This document shows positions 1 to 9,245 of a stretch of 64,000 nucleotides of DNA, one piece after another. The notes under the pieces are model-generated. The model was not told where the DNA came from. It ran no database searches and worked only from the letters and a program-made list of their open reading frames with translations. A program made the position numbers and the translations under genes. Origin of the DNA: Clostridia bacterium (GTDB lineage Bacteria > Bacillota > Clostridia > Christensenellales > Borkfalkiaceae); contig JAFTSN010000025.1 in assembly GCA_017467275.1 (NCBI GenBank), positions 86,535-150,534 on the forward strand, in the 5' to 3' direction. The first letter of the stretch is position 1, and every line of letters starts with the position of its first letter.

Positions 1-882
1 CAGCCCCCCTTTTGCCACCGTTATAAACGCTTTTCGCGTTGTAAACTTCTCTCCGTTTTTGAGTGTTTTACGCCAATGCCCCGTCAAAAAATCGCTCTGC
101 CCGCCGCCAATCGAAAGATTGCCGTTGCGGAAAACCGTCTCAATCTCCCAAGAGGAGGGGGCTTCTATCGTCGCCGCCCAAACAACGCCCTTTTTTTTGT
201 CCTCGACCGCCACAAAGGGAAGCTGATTGCGCGCGGGCATAGATCCCGTCTGACACCACTTTTCCATGCGGATCCCCAATCCCGACCAAGAATGTTCAAA
301 ACCGAGCTTATCGGTGGAGACGGAATACTTTCTCCCCTCGCCGCTCCAATGGCTCATGAGCTTATGCAAAACAATGCTTTCCGAATCGTTATAGCGTTCA
401 AACGGAGAAATGCAGGAAAGATTAAACGAGGGCGCCGCCTCAAGCACAAGCTCCTCGCCGACGTTTACGATCTCGTTATACGTCGTGAGAAAGCCGCCGC
501 CCCGATACTCAAGAACGTTGTTTACACGCAGCCCCGATTGGTTTTCAAACGCGGAAACAAGGCGTTTCCCATCCGCAAGTTCCTCTTCCGTATGTGCAAC
601 CAAGCAAAGCGAGCTCGCCGTGTCGCTGTTGCGTTGAGTCGAGCCTGCGGTGTAATCGCAGGAGTAGCCGTCCCCGCTCAACGCAATATGGAGCATGGGC
701 TCGGAATGAATAATTTGACCGAGCGGACAAATACAGCAGAGCTTCTCGTCATTGATTTGCCCCTCCGTTCCGCGCGGAACAAGCAGGAACTGCGTGACGT
801 TATTCACCGTTGCGAAAACGCCTACCATGTCCCCGAATACAAATTCTTTTTTCGTCAATTTTTCAGAAGCGTTTATCTTCAT
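1..882 (-). CDS. GH36-like alpha-galactosidase, N-terminal part (cut by window edge)
   Basis: I translated this from the minus strand. The frame is open for 294 codons from ATG at 882 to the window edge, so the C-terminal end is missing. An AAGGGAAGG ribosome site precedes the ATG, and the gene follows the permease by 12 nt, which makes it the last visible gene of the sugar operon. The visible part has no signal peptide and resembles the N-terminal beta-sandwich of GH36: an HWSGEG-type stretch near residue 180, then GIRMEKW, then SMPARNQLPFVAVED and SSWEIETVFRNG. GH36 enzymes remove terminal alpha-galactose (some alpha-GalNAc) in the cytoplasm. The catalytic barrel would lie outside the window, so activity cannot be judged. 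It would act on oligosaccharides brought in by the neighbouring transporter. Family call is from motif memory only. Confidence 0.65.
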   Translation of the reverse strand, partial: MKINASEKLTKKEFVFGDMVGVFATVNNVTQFLLVPRGTEGQINDEKLCCICPLGQIIHSEPMLHIALSGDGYSCDYTAGSTQRNSDTASSLCLVAHTEEELADGKRLVSAFENQSGLRVNNVLEYRGGGFLTTYNEIVNVGEELVLEAAPSFNLSCISPFERYNDSESIVLHKLMSHWSGEGRKYSVSTDKLGFEHSWSGLGIRMEKWCQTGSMPARNQLPFVAVEDKKKGVVWAATIEAPSSWEIETVFRNGNLSIGGGQSDFLTGHWRKTLKNGEKFTTRKAFITVAKGGL

Positions 883-894
883 AGCCTTCCCTTT

Positions 895-1821
895 TTAACT
901 CTTGATCGCGCCGACCATGACTCCTTTGGTGAAATATTTTTGCAGGAACGGATAGATTGCCATAATGGGTATGAGCGCAATAATGATCATTGCCGCGTTC
1001 GAGCCCTGCGGGAACACACGGGAGGTGTCCCAGCCGCCGCCCAGCCCCTCGCCGCGCTCATTGTTGAGCCCCTGCCTGATCTTCAATGCCATGGGTGCCA
1101 GCTCGGGCGCGTCGGAAAGGAAAATTGCGGGCCAATACCAATCGTTCCACTTTGCCACGAGATAATAGAGCATAATCGTTGCCACGCCCGCCTTGGACAG
1201 CGGCAAAACGAACGTGAACAGGATCCTGAACTCGCTCGCGCCGTCCAAGCGGCAGGATTCAATGATGCTGTCGGGCACCTGTTTAAAGAAATTTCTTAAC
1301 ACGATCATATTGAACGTGTTTACCCCAAACGGGATAATGATGCTCGCCAGATTATTCACGCCCGTCGTGTCCTTGACAGTCAGATAGAAGGGCACGAGCC
1401 CGCCGCCGAAGAACATGGTGAAGACGATCATATAGAAAATGAATTTCAGCCCGGGCACATCCTTTTTCGTGAACGAATAGGCGCCGAGCGAGGTTAGTAC
1501 AATGGAATACCCCACGCTTAACACCGTCACCAAAACGGAAATTCCAAAGGCGCGAAAAATATTGTCCTGATAGAGCGTTACCTTATAGTTCTCCACATTG
1601 AAATGGAAAGGAAATACGAGTGTATTCGCCTGCAAATAGTCCGCTTTGGAGGCAAAACTCAACAAGAGAAGATAGACGATCGGCAAAATACAAATGAGCG
1701 CAAACAGCCCCAAAACCGTGTAGTTCACAACGTCGAATAGGGAGGTTTTCTTCCTCTTCACGTAGACAATCTTACCGTCGACGAGCTTCGCATAATAATT
1801 GGGATTATTTTCTTTTCTCAT
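895..1821 (-). CDS. Carbohydrate ABC transporter permease, LplC/MalG-type
   Basis: A 308-residue inner-membrane permease with about six hydrophobic segments. The cytoplasmic EAA-loop is visible as ESCRLDGASEFRILFTFVLP (about residues 190-210), the docking site for the ATPase. A GAGGTGAAG ribosome site precedes the ATG, 8 nt after the stop of its partner permease. It pairs with the LplB-type gene upstream and the binding lipoprotein at 4607-6415. No ATPase gene is present; transporters of this class often share a genome-wide MsmK-type ATPase (known for the family). The substrate is unknown; the linked beta-helix and GH36-like genes suggest a galactose- or uronate-containing oligosaccharide (inference). 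Confidence 0.92.
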   Translation of the reverse strand: MRKENNPNYYAKLVDGKIVYVKRKKTSLFDVVNYTVLGLFALICILPIVYLLLLSFASKADYLQANTLVFPFHFNVENYKVTLYQDNIFRAFGISVLVTVLSVGYSIVLTSLGAYSFTKKDVPGLKFIFYMIVFTMFFGGGLVPFYLTVKDTTGVNNLASIIIPFGVNTFNMIVLRNFFKQVPDSIIESCRLDGASEFRILFTFVLPLSKAGVATIMLYYLVAKWNDWYWPAIFLSDAPELAPMALKIRQGLNNERGEGLGGGWDTSRVFPQGSNAAMIIIALIPIMAIYPFLQKYFTKGVMVGAIKS

Positions 1822-1829
1822 ACTTCACC

Positions 1830-2846
1830 TCAGTCGATCGAATACATGCTATAGCCGTTAATCTTTTTCGTGATTATGTTCCCGCCAATCAGGAACACGA
1901 AATTGACCACCGTCTTAAATAAGCTGACCGCAGACGAGACCGCCTCTCTGTGGTCTTCCATGAACAGACGGTAGACGTAGGTGTCGAGAATGTCTGCCGT
2001 CTCGTAAATCCCCTTATTATAGAGATTGTAGACGGGGTCAAAGCCCGCGTTCATGATGTTGGAGAGCTGCATGATAAACATGACCGTGATCACGGGCGTG
2101 ATCATGGGGATCGTGATGCGGAAAATAAGCCCGCCTCGCTTACAGCCGTCGATCGTCGCCGCTTCATAGAGCGATGGATCGATTCCTGAAATGGCTGCTA
2201 TGTAAATGATCGTGCCCCAGCCCGTCCCTTTCCAAATTTCCGAAAAGAGCAATATGGGATAAAAGGCGTCCTTGTCGTTCAAAAAGGAGACTCGCTCCCC
2301 GCCGAGCGCAGAAATAATGTTGTTGATGACGCCGTCATCAACAGCGAGAATCATTTTTACAAGCCCGCCGAGGATTACCCACGAAATGAAGTGCGGCAAA
2401 TACATCGCCGTCTGAATACATTTCTTGGTCCCCGTGCCGTTCATTTCGTTCAAAAGAATTGCCACAAATATGGGGAGCGGGAAACAGATTGCCAGCTTTA
2501 AACAGCTGATAATGAGCGTGTTTTTGATTGCCCTGCCAAGCTCGGGACGGGCAAACACCCACTCGAAATTTTTCCAGCCCACCCAAGGGCTGCCGAAAAT
2601 CCCGTATTTAGGTCGCCAATCCTTCCACGCGAGCACAATTCCGTACATGGGTACGTATTGATAGACGATATAGAACAAAACGACGGGCAACAGCATCAGA
2701 TAAATCTGACGGCTACGCACGATTTTGCCCCAAAGTTTCTTCCACTTATCCGATTCTGGCTTCTTTTTCACCCTTTCCGCTTCGGAGAAGGCGCCTACGG
2801 GTACCGCCCCCGCTTTCTCTTCCGTCCGTATCTTCTTGTCGTTCAT
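1830..2846 (-). CDS. Sugar ABC transporter permease, LplB/MalF-type
   Basis: A 338-residue permease with a charged N-terminal tail of about 45 residues, then the first membrane helix (IYLMLLPVVLFYIVY) and five more. The EAA-loop is EAATIDGCKRGGLIFRITIP near residues 230-250. An AAAGGAG site precedes the ATG at 2846, and the stop lies 8 nt from the LplC-type partner, so the two are probably translated together. Proteins of this type (LplB, YtcP, YteP) move oligosaccharides rather than monosaccharides, which fits the surface-degradation genes around it. Confidence 0.92.
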   Translation of the reverse strand: MNDKKIRTEEKAGAVPVGAFSEAERVKKKPESDKWKKLWGKIVRSRQIYLMLLPVVLFYIVYQYVPMYGIVLAWKDWRPKYGIFGSPWVGWKNFEWVFARPELGRAIKNTLIISCLKLAICFPLPIFVAILLNEMNGTGTKKCIQTAMYLPHFISWVILGGLVKMILAVDDGVINNIISALGGERVSFLNDKDAFYPILLFSEIWKGTGWGTIIYIAAISGIDPSLYEAATIDGCKRGGLIFRITIPMITPVITVMFIMQLSNIMNAGFDPVYNLYNKGIYETADILDTYVYRLFMEDHREAVSSAVSLFKTVVNFVFLIGGNIITKKINGYSMYSID

Positions 2847-2857
2847 AAATAGCTCCT

Positions 2858-4522
2858 TTATTCGACCGTCAGCTCGTCAAACCACGACGAAGCCTCGTTT
2901 CGGAAAAGCGAAGCGTCGTTTTTATCCGAAGCTTTCAACGTCTTTCCGCAGTGCTGAATATCCTTTAACTTGATATTCGTGATGCTTCCGCCCGTCGCAG
3001 AATAGAACATGGAGAACGCAAACACGCCCAGCTCCGTCGAATAAACGTTGATATTTTTAAAGGTCACGTTATCGAGGATTGCGCCCGCACCGCGTACCCG
3101 CACTGCCATCACGTTGGGAGAAATCACGTGATAAATTTCAATATTCTCAAAGAGAATCTCCCCCCAGCGAGTCTTCGCATTCGTGCCTAAACGGCAATCA
3201 AGCGCACTGCTATACGTCTGCCAAACGGGCTGTGCAAAGCCCACCGAATTATTGCGGAAAGTCATGTTTTCCATATCGCATGCGGACTCCCATACAACGC
3301 CGTAGCCCGTCGCTTTATCCGTCCAACAGTCGTTATATTCATATAAGCAGTTGCTGCCGATGGCAGAGCCACCCCAGCCCGTACCCTTGAACTCAATCGC
3401 GTCGTCGCCCGTGCGAACAAAATTGTATCTTCCCACGCTGTCTCGACACTCGCTCATCATGATTCCGTCGGAATACGTCCGATAGCCGAGGAGTAAATTG
3501 CTTTCAACAAGCACGTTATCCGAATTGTAAAAACACATCGTCCACGTGTTGGAGTTAATGACTGTGAGTCCGCGGACAACAAGATTTTCCACCCGCTTAA
3601 CATTCACGACGTGACGGTTTTTGTTGTCTCCGCCAAGACATTCGCCCATGTCGAGGATCCCCCGACCGAGCACCTTGGCGTTCGCACAGTCCTCTATATG
3701 AATCGCCGTGTTCTTATCGAAATTGCCGCCCGAAAGCTCTCTGTCCGTACATTTCAAATACGCGCCCCGCTCAAGATAGAGCGTGCTCCCGTCGGGAACG
3801 TTGATGCTGGAAATATCGTGCAACCCCGCCTTCATAACGTAGATCATTTCTTTTTCCGTAAATTCAAGCGAACCCGTCTCGTGATACCCGGGCTCGATAT
3901 ATTGAACGTCGTAGCCCACGGGAATTTCAAGCGGCTCCTCTTTTGTGACCATGATCGTGAGAGGCGCCAACTCGGGATTGGTAATCGCCGCATCCGCCGA
4001 GGTCGCGAACGTGTAGGTATAGGAGCCGTAGGCGTTGATAACCGAGGAGAACGTCTTATCGGCGATCTCCACCTCCACATCGCGGCTCAACGGCAGAACG
4101 ACGCATTTTTTATACGCGCGGTTCATTTCGAGCGAAACGTTTAAAATAAAGTCCTCCTGATTGCTCGTGACGTCCACCCACGCAAAGGAATGTACGCCTT
4201 TAGCGCATCTCGCCGAATAGACGGGCACCTCGACGCCGTTGATGTTCAGCTTGTGCCACGGGCTCTTAATGACCCCGTCCTTGGTGGGCATATCGTTATT
4301 GCCGCCGTTGGAGGTAAACACCTCCGCTTTCCAAGAATCGATATCCCCCGCTTCTGTTTGGGAAACGTCCTTTACCGCTTCGTCTCCATAGACCGTGGGA
4401 ACGATCTCAGCGATTTTTGCAGGGTCGTAGGGCTTTTTCCCCGAGGAGGGCTTATCCTCGCAACCCGCCGCGGAAAACAGAAATACCGCCACGCCGAACA
4501 AACTCAAAAGCTTCGTTCTCAT
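2858..4522 (-). CDS. Surface lipoprotein with right-handed parallel beta-helix (GH28-like polysaccharide-active)
   Basis: The protein has 554 residues. Signal peptide with lipobox FSAAGC (Cys21) indicates anchoring to the outer face of the membrane. Residues about 100-230 look like a beta-sandwich. From about 240 onward there are beta-helix coils: VPDGSTLYLERGAYLK, then repeated 'NVxVxGLTVxNS' rungs. Motifs resemble GH28 polygalacturonases: YSDGI at 351-354 (family NTDG) and TGDDAIEFK at 371-379 (family GDDC). The usual GHG histidine motif appears to be replaced by ATGYGVVWES. It may therefore be a GH28-like or GH49-like hydrolase, or a non-catalytic or lyase relative. An AGAGGAG ribosome site supports the start. 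It sits between the binding protein and the permeases, typical for an enzyme producing the transported oligosaccharide. Confidence 0.72.
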   Translation of the reverse strand: MRTKLLSLFGVAVFLFSAAGCEDKPSSGKKPYDPAKIAEIVPTVYGDEAVKDVSQTEAGDIDSWKAEVFTSNGGNNDMPTKDGVIKSPWHKLNINGVEVPVYSARCAKGVHSFAWVDVTSNQEDFILNVSLEMNRAYKKCVVLPLSRDVEVEIADKTFSSVINAYGSYTYTFATSADAAITNPELAPLTIMVTKEEPLEIPVGYDVQYIEPGYHETGSLEFTEKEMIYVMKAGLHDISSINVPDGSTLYLERGAYLKCTDRELSGGNFDKNTAIHIEDCANAKVLGRGILDMGECLGGDNKNRHVVNVKRVENLVVRGLTVINSNTWTMCFYNSDNVLVESNLLLGYRTYSDGIMMSECRDSVGRYNFVRTGDDAIEFKGTGWGGSAIGSNCLYEYNDCWTDKATGYGVVWESACDMENMTFRNNSVGFAQPVWQTYSSALDCRLGTNAKTRWGEILFENIEIYHVISPNVMAVRVRGAGAILDNVTFKNINVYSTELGVFAFSMFYSATGGSITNIKLKDIQHCGKTLKASDKNDASLFRNEASSWFDELTVE

Positions 4523-4552
4523 AATTTTTCTCCTCTTTCCTATTGGGAAAAT

Positions 4553-4585
4553 CCGATTCCGAACGCAAAAACCGTTCGGAATCGG
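4553..4585 (-). promoter_or_regulatory. Intercistronic stem-loop after the sugar-binding protein gene
   Basis: A perfect 13-bp stem (CCGATTCCGAACG paired with CGTTCGGAATCGG) with a 7-nt loop lies 22 nt past the binding-protein stop. On the minus strand it is followed only by ATTTTCCC, a poor terminator tail. In sugar ABC operons such hairpins commonly protect the upstream binding-protein mRNA and reduce read-through to the permeases, giving more binding protein than permease. That role is inferred here. Confidence 0.75.
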
Positions 4586-4606
4586 TCTGTTTTTGCTTGG
4601 CTAAAC

Positions 4607-6415
4607 TTATTTTTTTACGTATTTGGTAAGCTTACCCGATTGAACGGCTTCGTTATACTCCCGTTGCATCTCCGAGCCGCGATAGGTGGAATTATACTCC
4701 TTCACGTATTTGCCCCAAGCCGTCTTCATGGCGTCGCTCACGGTGTAGAGCTTGGTCATACCGTCCGTCTTCCACGTCTTGGCGTCAAACGTCCAATTCG
4801 CCTTGAGGGAGGCGTTCGTGAACATTTTAATCACCGTCTCGTCAAAATAATCGTAGGCACCCGCCTGATTATCGATCATGGATTCCGTGTAAAGATCGGG
4901 ATAGTCGGAAAGGATCATGGTCGCCGCGCTCTTCTTCGCGCGATCGACGAGGATATCACCGTTCGTCAACAGTGCGTCCGCCTCGCTCGGCGTGTAGGTC
5001 AGATAGCTAATGAATGCCGAGAAATCCGTCCAGCGGAGCTCTTGCACAATCCCGTTGTTATCGGGCTCGCAGATCGTCACCTTTTCGCCGCCCACGATAT
5101 CGTCTTTCCATTCCCAATGCTCGCCGTAAACGCCATAGGTTACCAGCTCAATCCCCTCGGGACTATAGAGATATTCAAGGAGCTTTAAGCAAGCCTCGAG
5201 CCTCTCTACGCTCATGCCGCCGCGCAAGCACCAGCCGCGATAGTAACGAATATCACCCTGACCGCCATAGGTGCCGTTCGCACCCTTGGGCGGATCAATA
5301 ATGAGAATTTTGTCGACTGCAGATTGCATCGTGATGCGAAGGGAGCTCATCATGTCCGCCGCCACCACGTTATACCAGTTGTGCGCATACATCATGCCCG
5401 CTTTATCCTGCACAAAATCGTCCTGCTTATTGCTGACCGTCTTAGTGCCCACCTCTTGGCTGACGTAGCCCTCGGAGATCATTTTATTGATGAGAGAGGT
5501 CGCCAGCATCGCGCCGTCGGAAGTGGCGGTGTTGGAATACTCGCCGTTCTCGTCTGCAACCCACATTTTCCAAGGGCTGTCGTAAGCGACGTGGATCCAA
5601 GAATCCATGTCTCGGTTCTCCTCCGTGACGTAACCAAACGTGTCGTTCTTGCCGTCGTTATCGGGGTCGTAGAGCGTAAATGCGCGGGCAAGGCGATAGA
5701 ACTCCGCAAGATCGGCGGGTCCCTCCTCGCTGAACTTATATTCGGCTCGAAGCGTGTCCGTGATCTGCGAAGCCGACGAAACCACGCCGTCCTCCAGTAA
5801 AATCGTGTCAATTTTGGCGTTCAGATTCTTGATCCAATCGCGACGGACGTAGAGCGATTTCTCGTTCTCCCATTTGCGGGGGATAAACCACGTGTGTCCT
5901 TTGGAATAGGAGACGTTGGTCTTCATATAGTCGTAATCGAGCATATATTCGTAGAGATTGGGATATTTGTCCTTGGTTTGCTCGTTCACGTAGTAGGAGA
6001 TCGGCACGATCTCGTCGTCGCGGATCAGATTTTTGAAAAATTCGGGGCTCTTGGGTCCGTCGACGATAAACATATCGCACAGCTGCCCGTTCACGCGCTG
6101 TAAGTTAAGCTGCGTATAATAAGTCTCGAGCGCCGTCGATTTTGCGGTGAGTTTGGTCTCCGTGAGACCCGTTGCCTTTCTGAGCGCCTTATATACAGGG
6201 CTGTTGACCGCAACGCCGTTGTTGAACTGCTCCCAGTCGTTGCAGAACATCGTGATTTCGTCCACGGCGTCCTCATGCCAGATCTTGGGATCGTAGGTCC
6301 AATTGGAGTCGTCGAGCGGAGCTCTGGGTCCGCAGGCGACGATGGGCGCAAACACGATCGCCGCCATTATGAGCGCGCCCGCCTTTTTTACTGCTTTCTT
6401 AAGAGATACTTTCAT
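4607..6415 (-). CDS. Extracellular sugar-binding lipoprotein of ABC transporter (LplA-type)
   Basis: The protein has 602 residues. The signal peptide ends in lipobox PIVACG (Cys28), so the mature protein is tethered outside. It is longer than classical maltose-binding proteins but typical for LplA/YtcQ-type binding proteins that capture oligosaccharides. The middle region (LNLQRVNGQLCDMFIVDGP; WFIPRKWENEKSLYVRRDWI; DNDGKNDTFGY) has the type I binding-protein pattern, including the 'DPDNDGKNDTFG' stretch often seen in this family. A GAGGAAG ribosome site precedes the ATG. The gene is followed by a strong stem-loop and then by the beta-helix enzyme and both permeases. Ligand not predictable from sequence alone. 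Confidence 0.93.
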   Translation of the reverse strand: MKVSLKKAVKKAGALIMAAIVFAPIVACGPRAPLDDSNWTYDPKIWHEDAVDEITMFCNDWEQFNNGVAVNSPVYKALRKATGLTETKLTAKSTALETYYTQLNLQRVNGQLCDMFIVDGPKSPEFFKNLIRDDEIVPISYYVNEQTKDKYPNLYEYMLDYDYMKTNVSYSKGHTWFIPRKWENEKSLYVRRDWIKNLNAKIDTILLEDGVVSSASQITDTLRAEYKFSEEGPADLAEFYRLARAFTLYDPDNDGKNDTFGYVTEENRDMDSWIHVAYDSPWKMWVADENGEYSNTATSDGAMLATSLINKMISEGYVSQEVGTKTVSNKQDDFVQDKAGMMYAHNWYNVVAADMMSSLRITMQSAVDKILIIDPPKGANGTYGGQGDIRYYRGWCLRGGMSVERLEACLKLLEYLYSPEGIELVTYGVYGEHWEWKDDIVGGEKVTICEPDNNGIVQELRWTDFSAFISYLTYTPSEADALLTNGDILVDRAKKSAATMILSDYPDLYTESMIDNQAGAYDYFDETVIKMFTNASLKANWTFDAKTWKTDGMTKLYTVSDAMKTAWGKYVKEYNSTYRGSEMQREYNEAVQSGKLTKYVKK

Positions 6416-6433
6416 TTTTTCTTCCTCTTTTTC

Positions 6434-9229
6434 TTATTTTTTACGCTTGAAGCACACAAGCCCTGCCGCGGCAAGAGTCGTGATTGCCATCACGGAAAGC
6501 CCAATCGACGAGCCGCAGTTTCCGCAAGAAGAACTTTCCTGATCGCTTCCGCCGCCGTTTGTGCCCGAGCCGCCGTTTCCGCCCGCCGCCGCCTTGAATG
6601 TCACGCCGATAGAAACGTCCTCAATTCCCTCGACAACGTAAACGTACTTGCCCTCGTCGTTCTCGCTAATCGCCACGCCGTTCACGCTAACCGTCTGCAC
6701 GACGTAGCCCTTATCGGGCGTTGCCGTGATCGTCACGCTATCGCCGAGATAGGCTTCCGTCTTATCCGCGCTCGCCGTGCCGTTCTTCGTCTCTCCAACA
6801 GAGACCGCACGCGCGACTCTCTCCACCTCTACCTCAACCTTTACTTTCGTCTTACCTGTAAGTAGCGTCGCATAGCCGATATTGCTCGCGTCCACTTCGC
6901 CGACGATATACCACTTGCCGTCCTCTTTTTCATAGCCGAGCCAAGAGATGGGAAGATCAACCGTGCTCTCGTTCGCAAAGACGGCGGCGACAACCGCGTC
7001 GTTAATTCTTCTCGTCGCTTGCGTGGCGGTGAGACGGTCGGTGAGCTTGCCGCTCAAAGGGGTGCCGCCCTCAAATACAGGCGTATCTGCGATCGAAGAA
7101 ATGATTTCGCCGTTCATGTCGCCTACGACAAGCTTGCCCTTTGCCCAATAGGCGTTGGACTGATCGAGCGTCTGTGCGAAGTTGTAGACGGAAACGTTGT
7201 CCACCCAACCCTTGAAAAGGTTGTAGCCGTTGTTCCAGATACATCTCCCGCCGATCGAGAAATTCATGTTCATATGCTCGAGATTCCAGCCCTCGGGGCA
7301 CTCCTCGCTATAAGCGAGCACGCCGTCCACGTAGGCGTTGAAGAACTGCCCGGGGCGCACGCTCAAGGTGACGTTATGCCATCTCTCGCTGCCGTCCTCA
7401 ACGACTTTCTGCGTCCAATAGAGGCTGGGCGTCTCCTCCACCATATTGATCGTGATATTATGACCCTGCACGCGCAGCTCATCCGAGCCGTCCGCCACGA
7501 TAAAGCCCGCGCCCACCGAGGAACCGAAGTCTGCCGCCCCGAAAGATACGGGCGCCGACCAGCCTTGCGAGGTCGTGTAGGTGCCGTCCTGCTTATATTG
7601 GAAATTGAGCGTGAAGCCGTTGTTCACGTGATCGCCGATGTCGTTCATCTGCGAAAGCGCAAGAATGGAATCGCCGTCGAGATATAAAACGCCGTCCTGC
7701 ACCTCGCCCAGATGATAGGCGTTCGCAAGATTCCCTCCCGAGCGCGCCGCGCCCTGAAGATCATACTTGCCCATCGTATCTTTGAGCTTGGTCTCTTCCG
7801 AGTCAAACGTCCAAAGCGCAATCGGCTTGAGCTCAGCCGTAGGTCCCTCGTTCGTCTCCGTAACGTCGAATATGACAGAGACCGTTCCGAACGTGTTCCC
7901 GCCGATCACAACGTCCGCATAGGCGGAATAAACGCCCATGACCGACTTAACCGAGCTGAACGTGACCGTGACTGTTTCCGTGCTGTCGTCGTTAAAGGTC
8001 ACGGTGACCTCTGCCGTGTTGATCTGTTCGAGCATCTCCGCCTCCGTCATGGAGTCCTTGACCTCGCCCTTTAACACCTCGCCTGCAAACACCGCCTCGC
8101 CGAGGCTCTTAAGTTCTGCCACTGTCAATTCATAGGCAATCTCCGTGCCGAAAGCGTTGGCATAGCCGAGCTTACCCGTCGTGATCGTGCCCTTTGCAAA
8201 ATAGGTTTGTTCAATCTTCTCAATCCCCGTCCACGTGATCGGCGTTTCAGCCGTCGTACCGTCCGAAAGAGTCAAGGCTGCGGTTCCCTCGTTCATCGCC
8301 GCAAGCATTGCCTCCTCCGTCATCGTGGAATTGAGCGCAACGCTCGTTGCCTTGTCCGCAAACGTAACGCTTGCGCCCGTTATGTATTTCATGCCCGAGA
8401 GATCGTTTACCGTCACTTTACCGTTCGTGTTATACGCCGTCACGCACGTCTCGTCCATCGCGAAATCGTAGAAAGCAACGTTGCGAATGGAGCCTTTGGA
8501 GGTTTTATCCACCGCGCCGTTGTATCTGCCGCCGATCGAGAAAAAGCTGTTGCCTGTCGCCGTCGCCCAATCCGTATCGATCGTCGTATTCAAAGCCGCG
8601 TTCCCCGCATTCGGATTGGTCAGCGTGATCTTCGAGCCGTTCAGATAAACGCACATCTCCTCGCCCGGCTGAACGGAGACAACCACTTTTTGAAATTCCG
8701 TGGGAGCCGCGTTTCCGTCGAACACCTTCGCACCGTCGTAATATTGCGACGAAACGCCGTGCGCGTTGAAACGAAGCTGTCCTTTCACGCTCGTGCTGCG
8801 GCCGACAAAGGCGAAATAATCATTGGAATTGCCCACGCCGATATAGTGTTGCCAATCCTCTTTGCCGTCCGTTTTGATCTCAAAGCACAGCGTGAACGCC
8901 GTCACGTCCGCAAACATATTGCTCTCCGCGTCCTGCGCCACGCAAAAATTTCCGTCAAACGTCACGCCGCCGCCCGTGATTGCCGTCGCGGTGTCTAGCA
9001 ATGCGCCCGTACCGTCGGCAACGTAGGCGTTGCGGTACTCCATATCGTAATTGCCCATGGAGTCCTTGCCGAAATTAGTTTCATCCTTAAATTCATACTT
9101 CGCGATCGGATTGATTTCCGCCGCGCTTGCGCTTGCCTCGCCGCCCGCAAGAGCGACCCCGCCGAATACGGAGAGTGCCATAACCGCCGTGAGCGCCGAA
9201 AGCGCAATTCTTTTCTTCAAACCTTTCAT
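6434..9229 (-). CDS. Surface protein with two LamG-like domains and C-terminal membrane anchor
   Basis: I use the ATG at 9229 (931 residues) because TGGAGGGCGAT precedes it; an upstream in-frame start would lack a site and spoil the signal peptide MKGLKKRIALSALTAVMALS. Order of parts: LamG/concanavalin-like domain (about 35-290; FSIGGRYNG, GSIRNVAFYDFAM), Ig-like linker repeats with 'SMTEEAMLAAMN' and 'PITWTGIE', second LamG-like domain (about 475-745), another linker, a beta domain 'SADKTEAYLGDSVTITATPDKGYVV', a Gly/Ser-rich spacer, CGNCGSSIG, one membrane helix and KRKK. There is no LPxTG motif. LamG-like domains bind sugars or proteins; likely a surface glycan-binding protein. Its N-terminal half is a close duplicate of the 9404-11332 gene. 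Confidence 0.8.
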   Translation of the reverse strand: MKGLKKRIALSALTAVMALSVFGGVALAGGEASASAAEINPIAKYEFKDETNFGKDSMGNYDMEYRNAYVADGTGALLDTATAITGGGVTFDGNFCVAQDAESNMFADVTAFTLCFEIKTDGKEDWQHYIGVGNSNDYFAFVGRSTSVKGQLRFNAHGVSSQYYDGAKVFDGNAAPTEFQKVVVSVQPGEEMCVYLNGSKITLTNPNAGNAALNTTIDTDWATATGNSFFSIGGRYNGAVDKTSKGSIRNVAFYDFAMDETCVTAYNTNGKVTVNDLSGMKYITGASVTFADKATSVALNSTMTEEAMLAAMNEGTAALTLSDGTTAETPITWTGIEKIEQTYFAKGTITTGKLGYANAFGTEIAYELTVAELKSLGEAVFAGEVLKGEVKDSMTEAEMLEQINTAEVTVTFNDDSTETVTVTFSSVKSVMGVYSAYADVVIGGNTFGTVSVIFDVTETNEGPTAELKPIALWTFDSEETKLKDTMGKYDLQGAARSGGNLANAYHLGEVQDGVLYLDGDSILALSQMNDIGDHVNNGFTLNFQYKQDGTYTTSQGWSAPVSFGAADFGSSVGAGFIVADGSDELRVQGHNITINMVEETPSLYWTQKVVEDGSERWHNVTLSVRPGQFFNAYVDGVLAYSEECPEGWNLEHMNMNFSIGGRCIWNNGYNLFKGWVDNVSVYNFAQTLDQSNAYWAKGKLVVGDMNGEIISSIADTPVFEGGTPLSGKLTDRLTATQATRRINDAVVAAVFANESTVDLPISWLGYEKEDGKWYIVGEVDASNIGYATLLTGKTKVKVEVEVERVARAVSVGETKNGTASADKTEAYLGDSVTITATPDKGYVVQTVSVNGVAISENDEGKYVYVVEGIEDVSIGVTFKAAAGGNGGSGTNGGGSDQESSSCGNCGSSIGLSVMAITTLAAAGLVCFKRKK
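8085..9229 (-). repeat. Tandem paralogous segment, copy A (LamG-coding)
   Basis: About 1.1 kb coding for signal peptide, LamG domain and first linker is closely matched by the segment at about 10190-11332. The encoded stretches IAKYEFKD, NFGKDSMGNYDMEYRNAYVA, FCVAQDAESNMFADVTAFTL and NVAFYDFAMDETCVTAYNTN are the same in both. Boundaries are approximate because they were judged by eye. Confidence 0.75.
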
Positions 9230-9245
9230 ATCGCCCTCCAAACTC

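Noticed and set aside
76-1299. 407-codon plus-strand open frame
   Set aside because: It runs antisense to the GH36-like gene and the permease, with Arg-rich untypical protein; the minus-strand genes have family motifs and ribosome sites.
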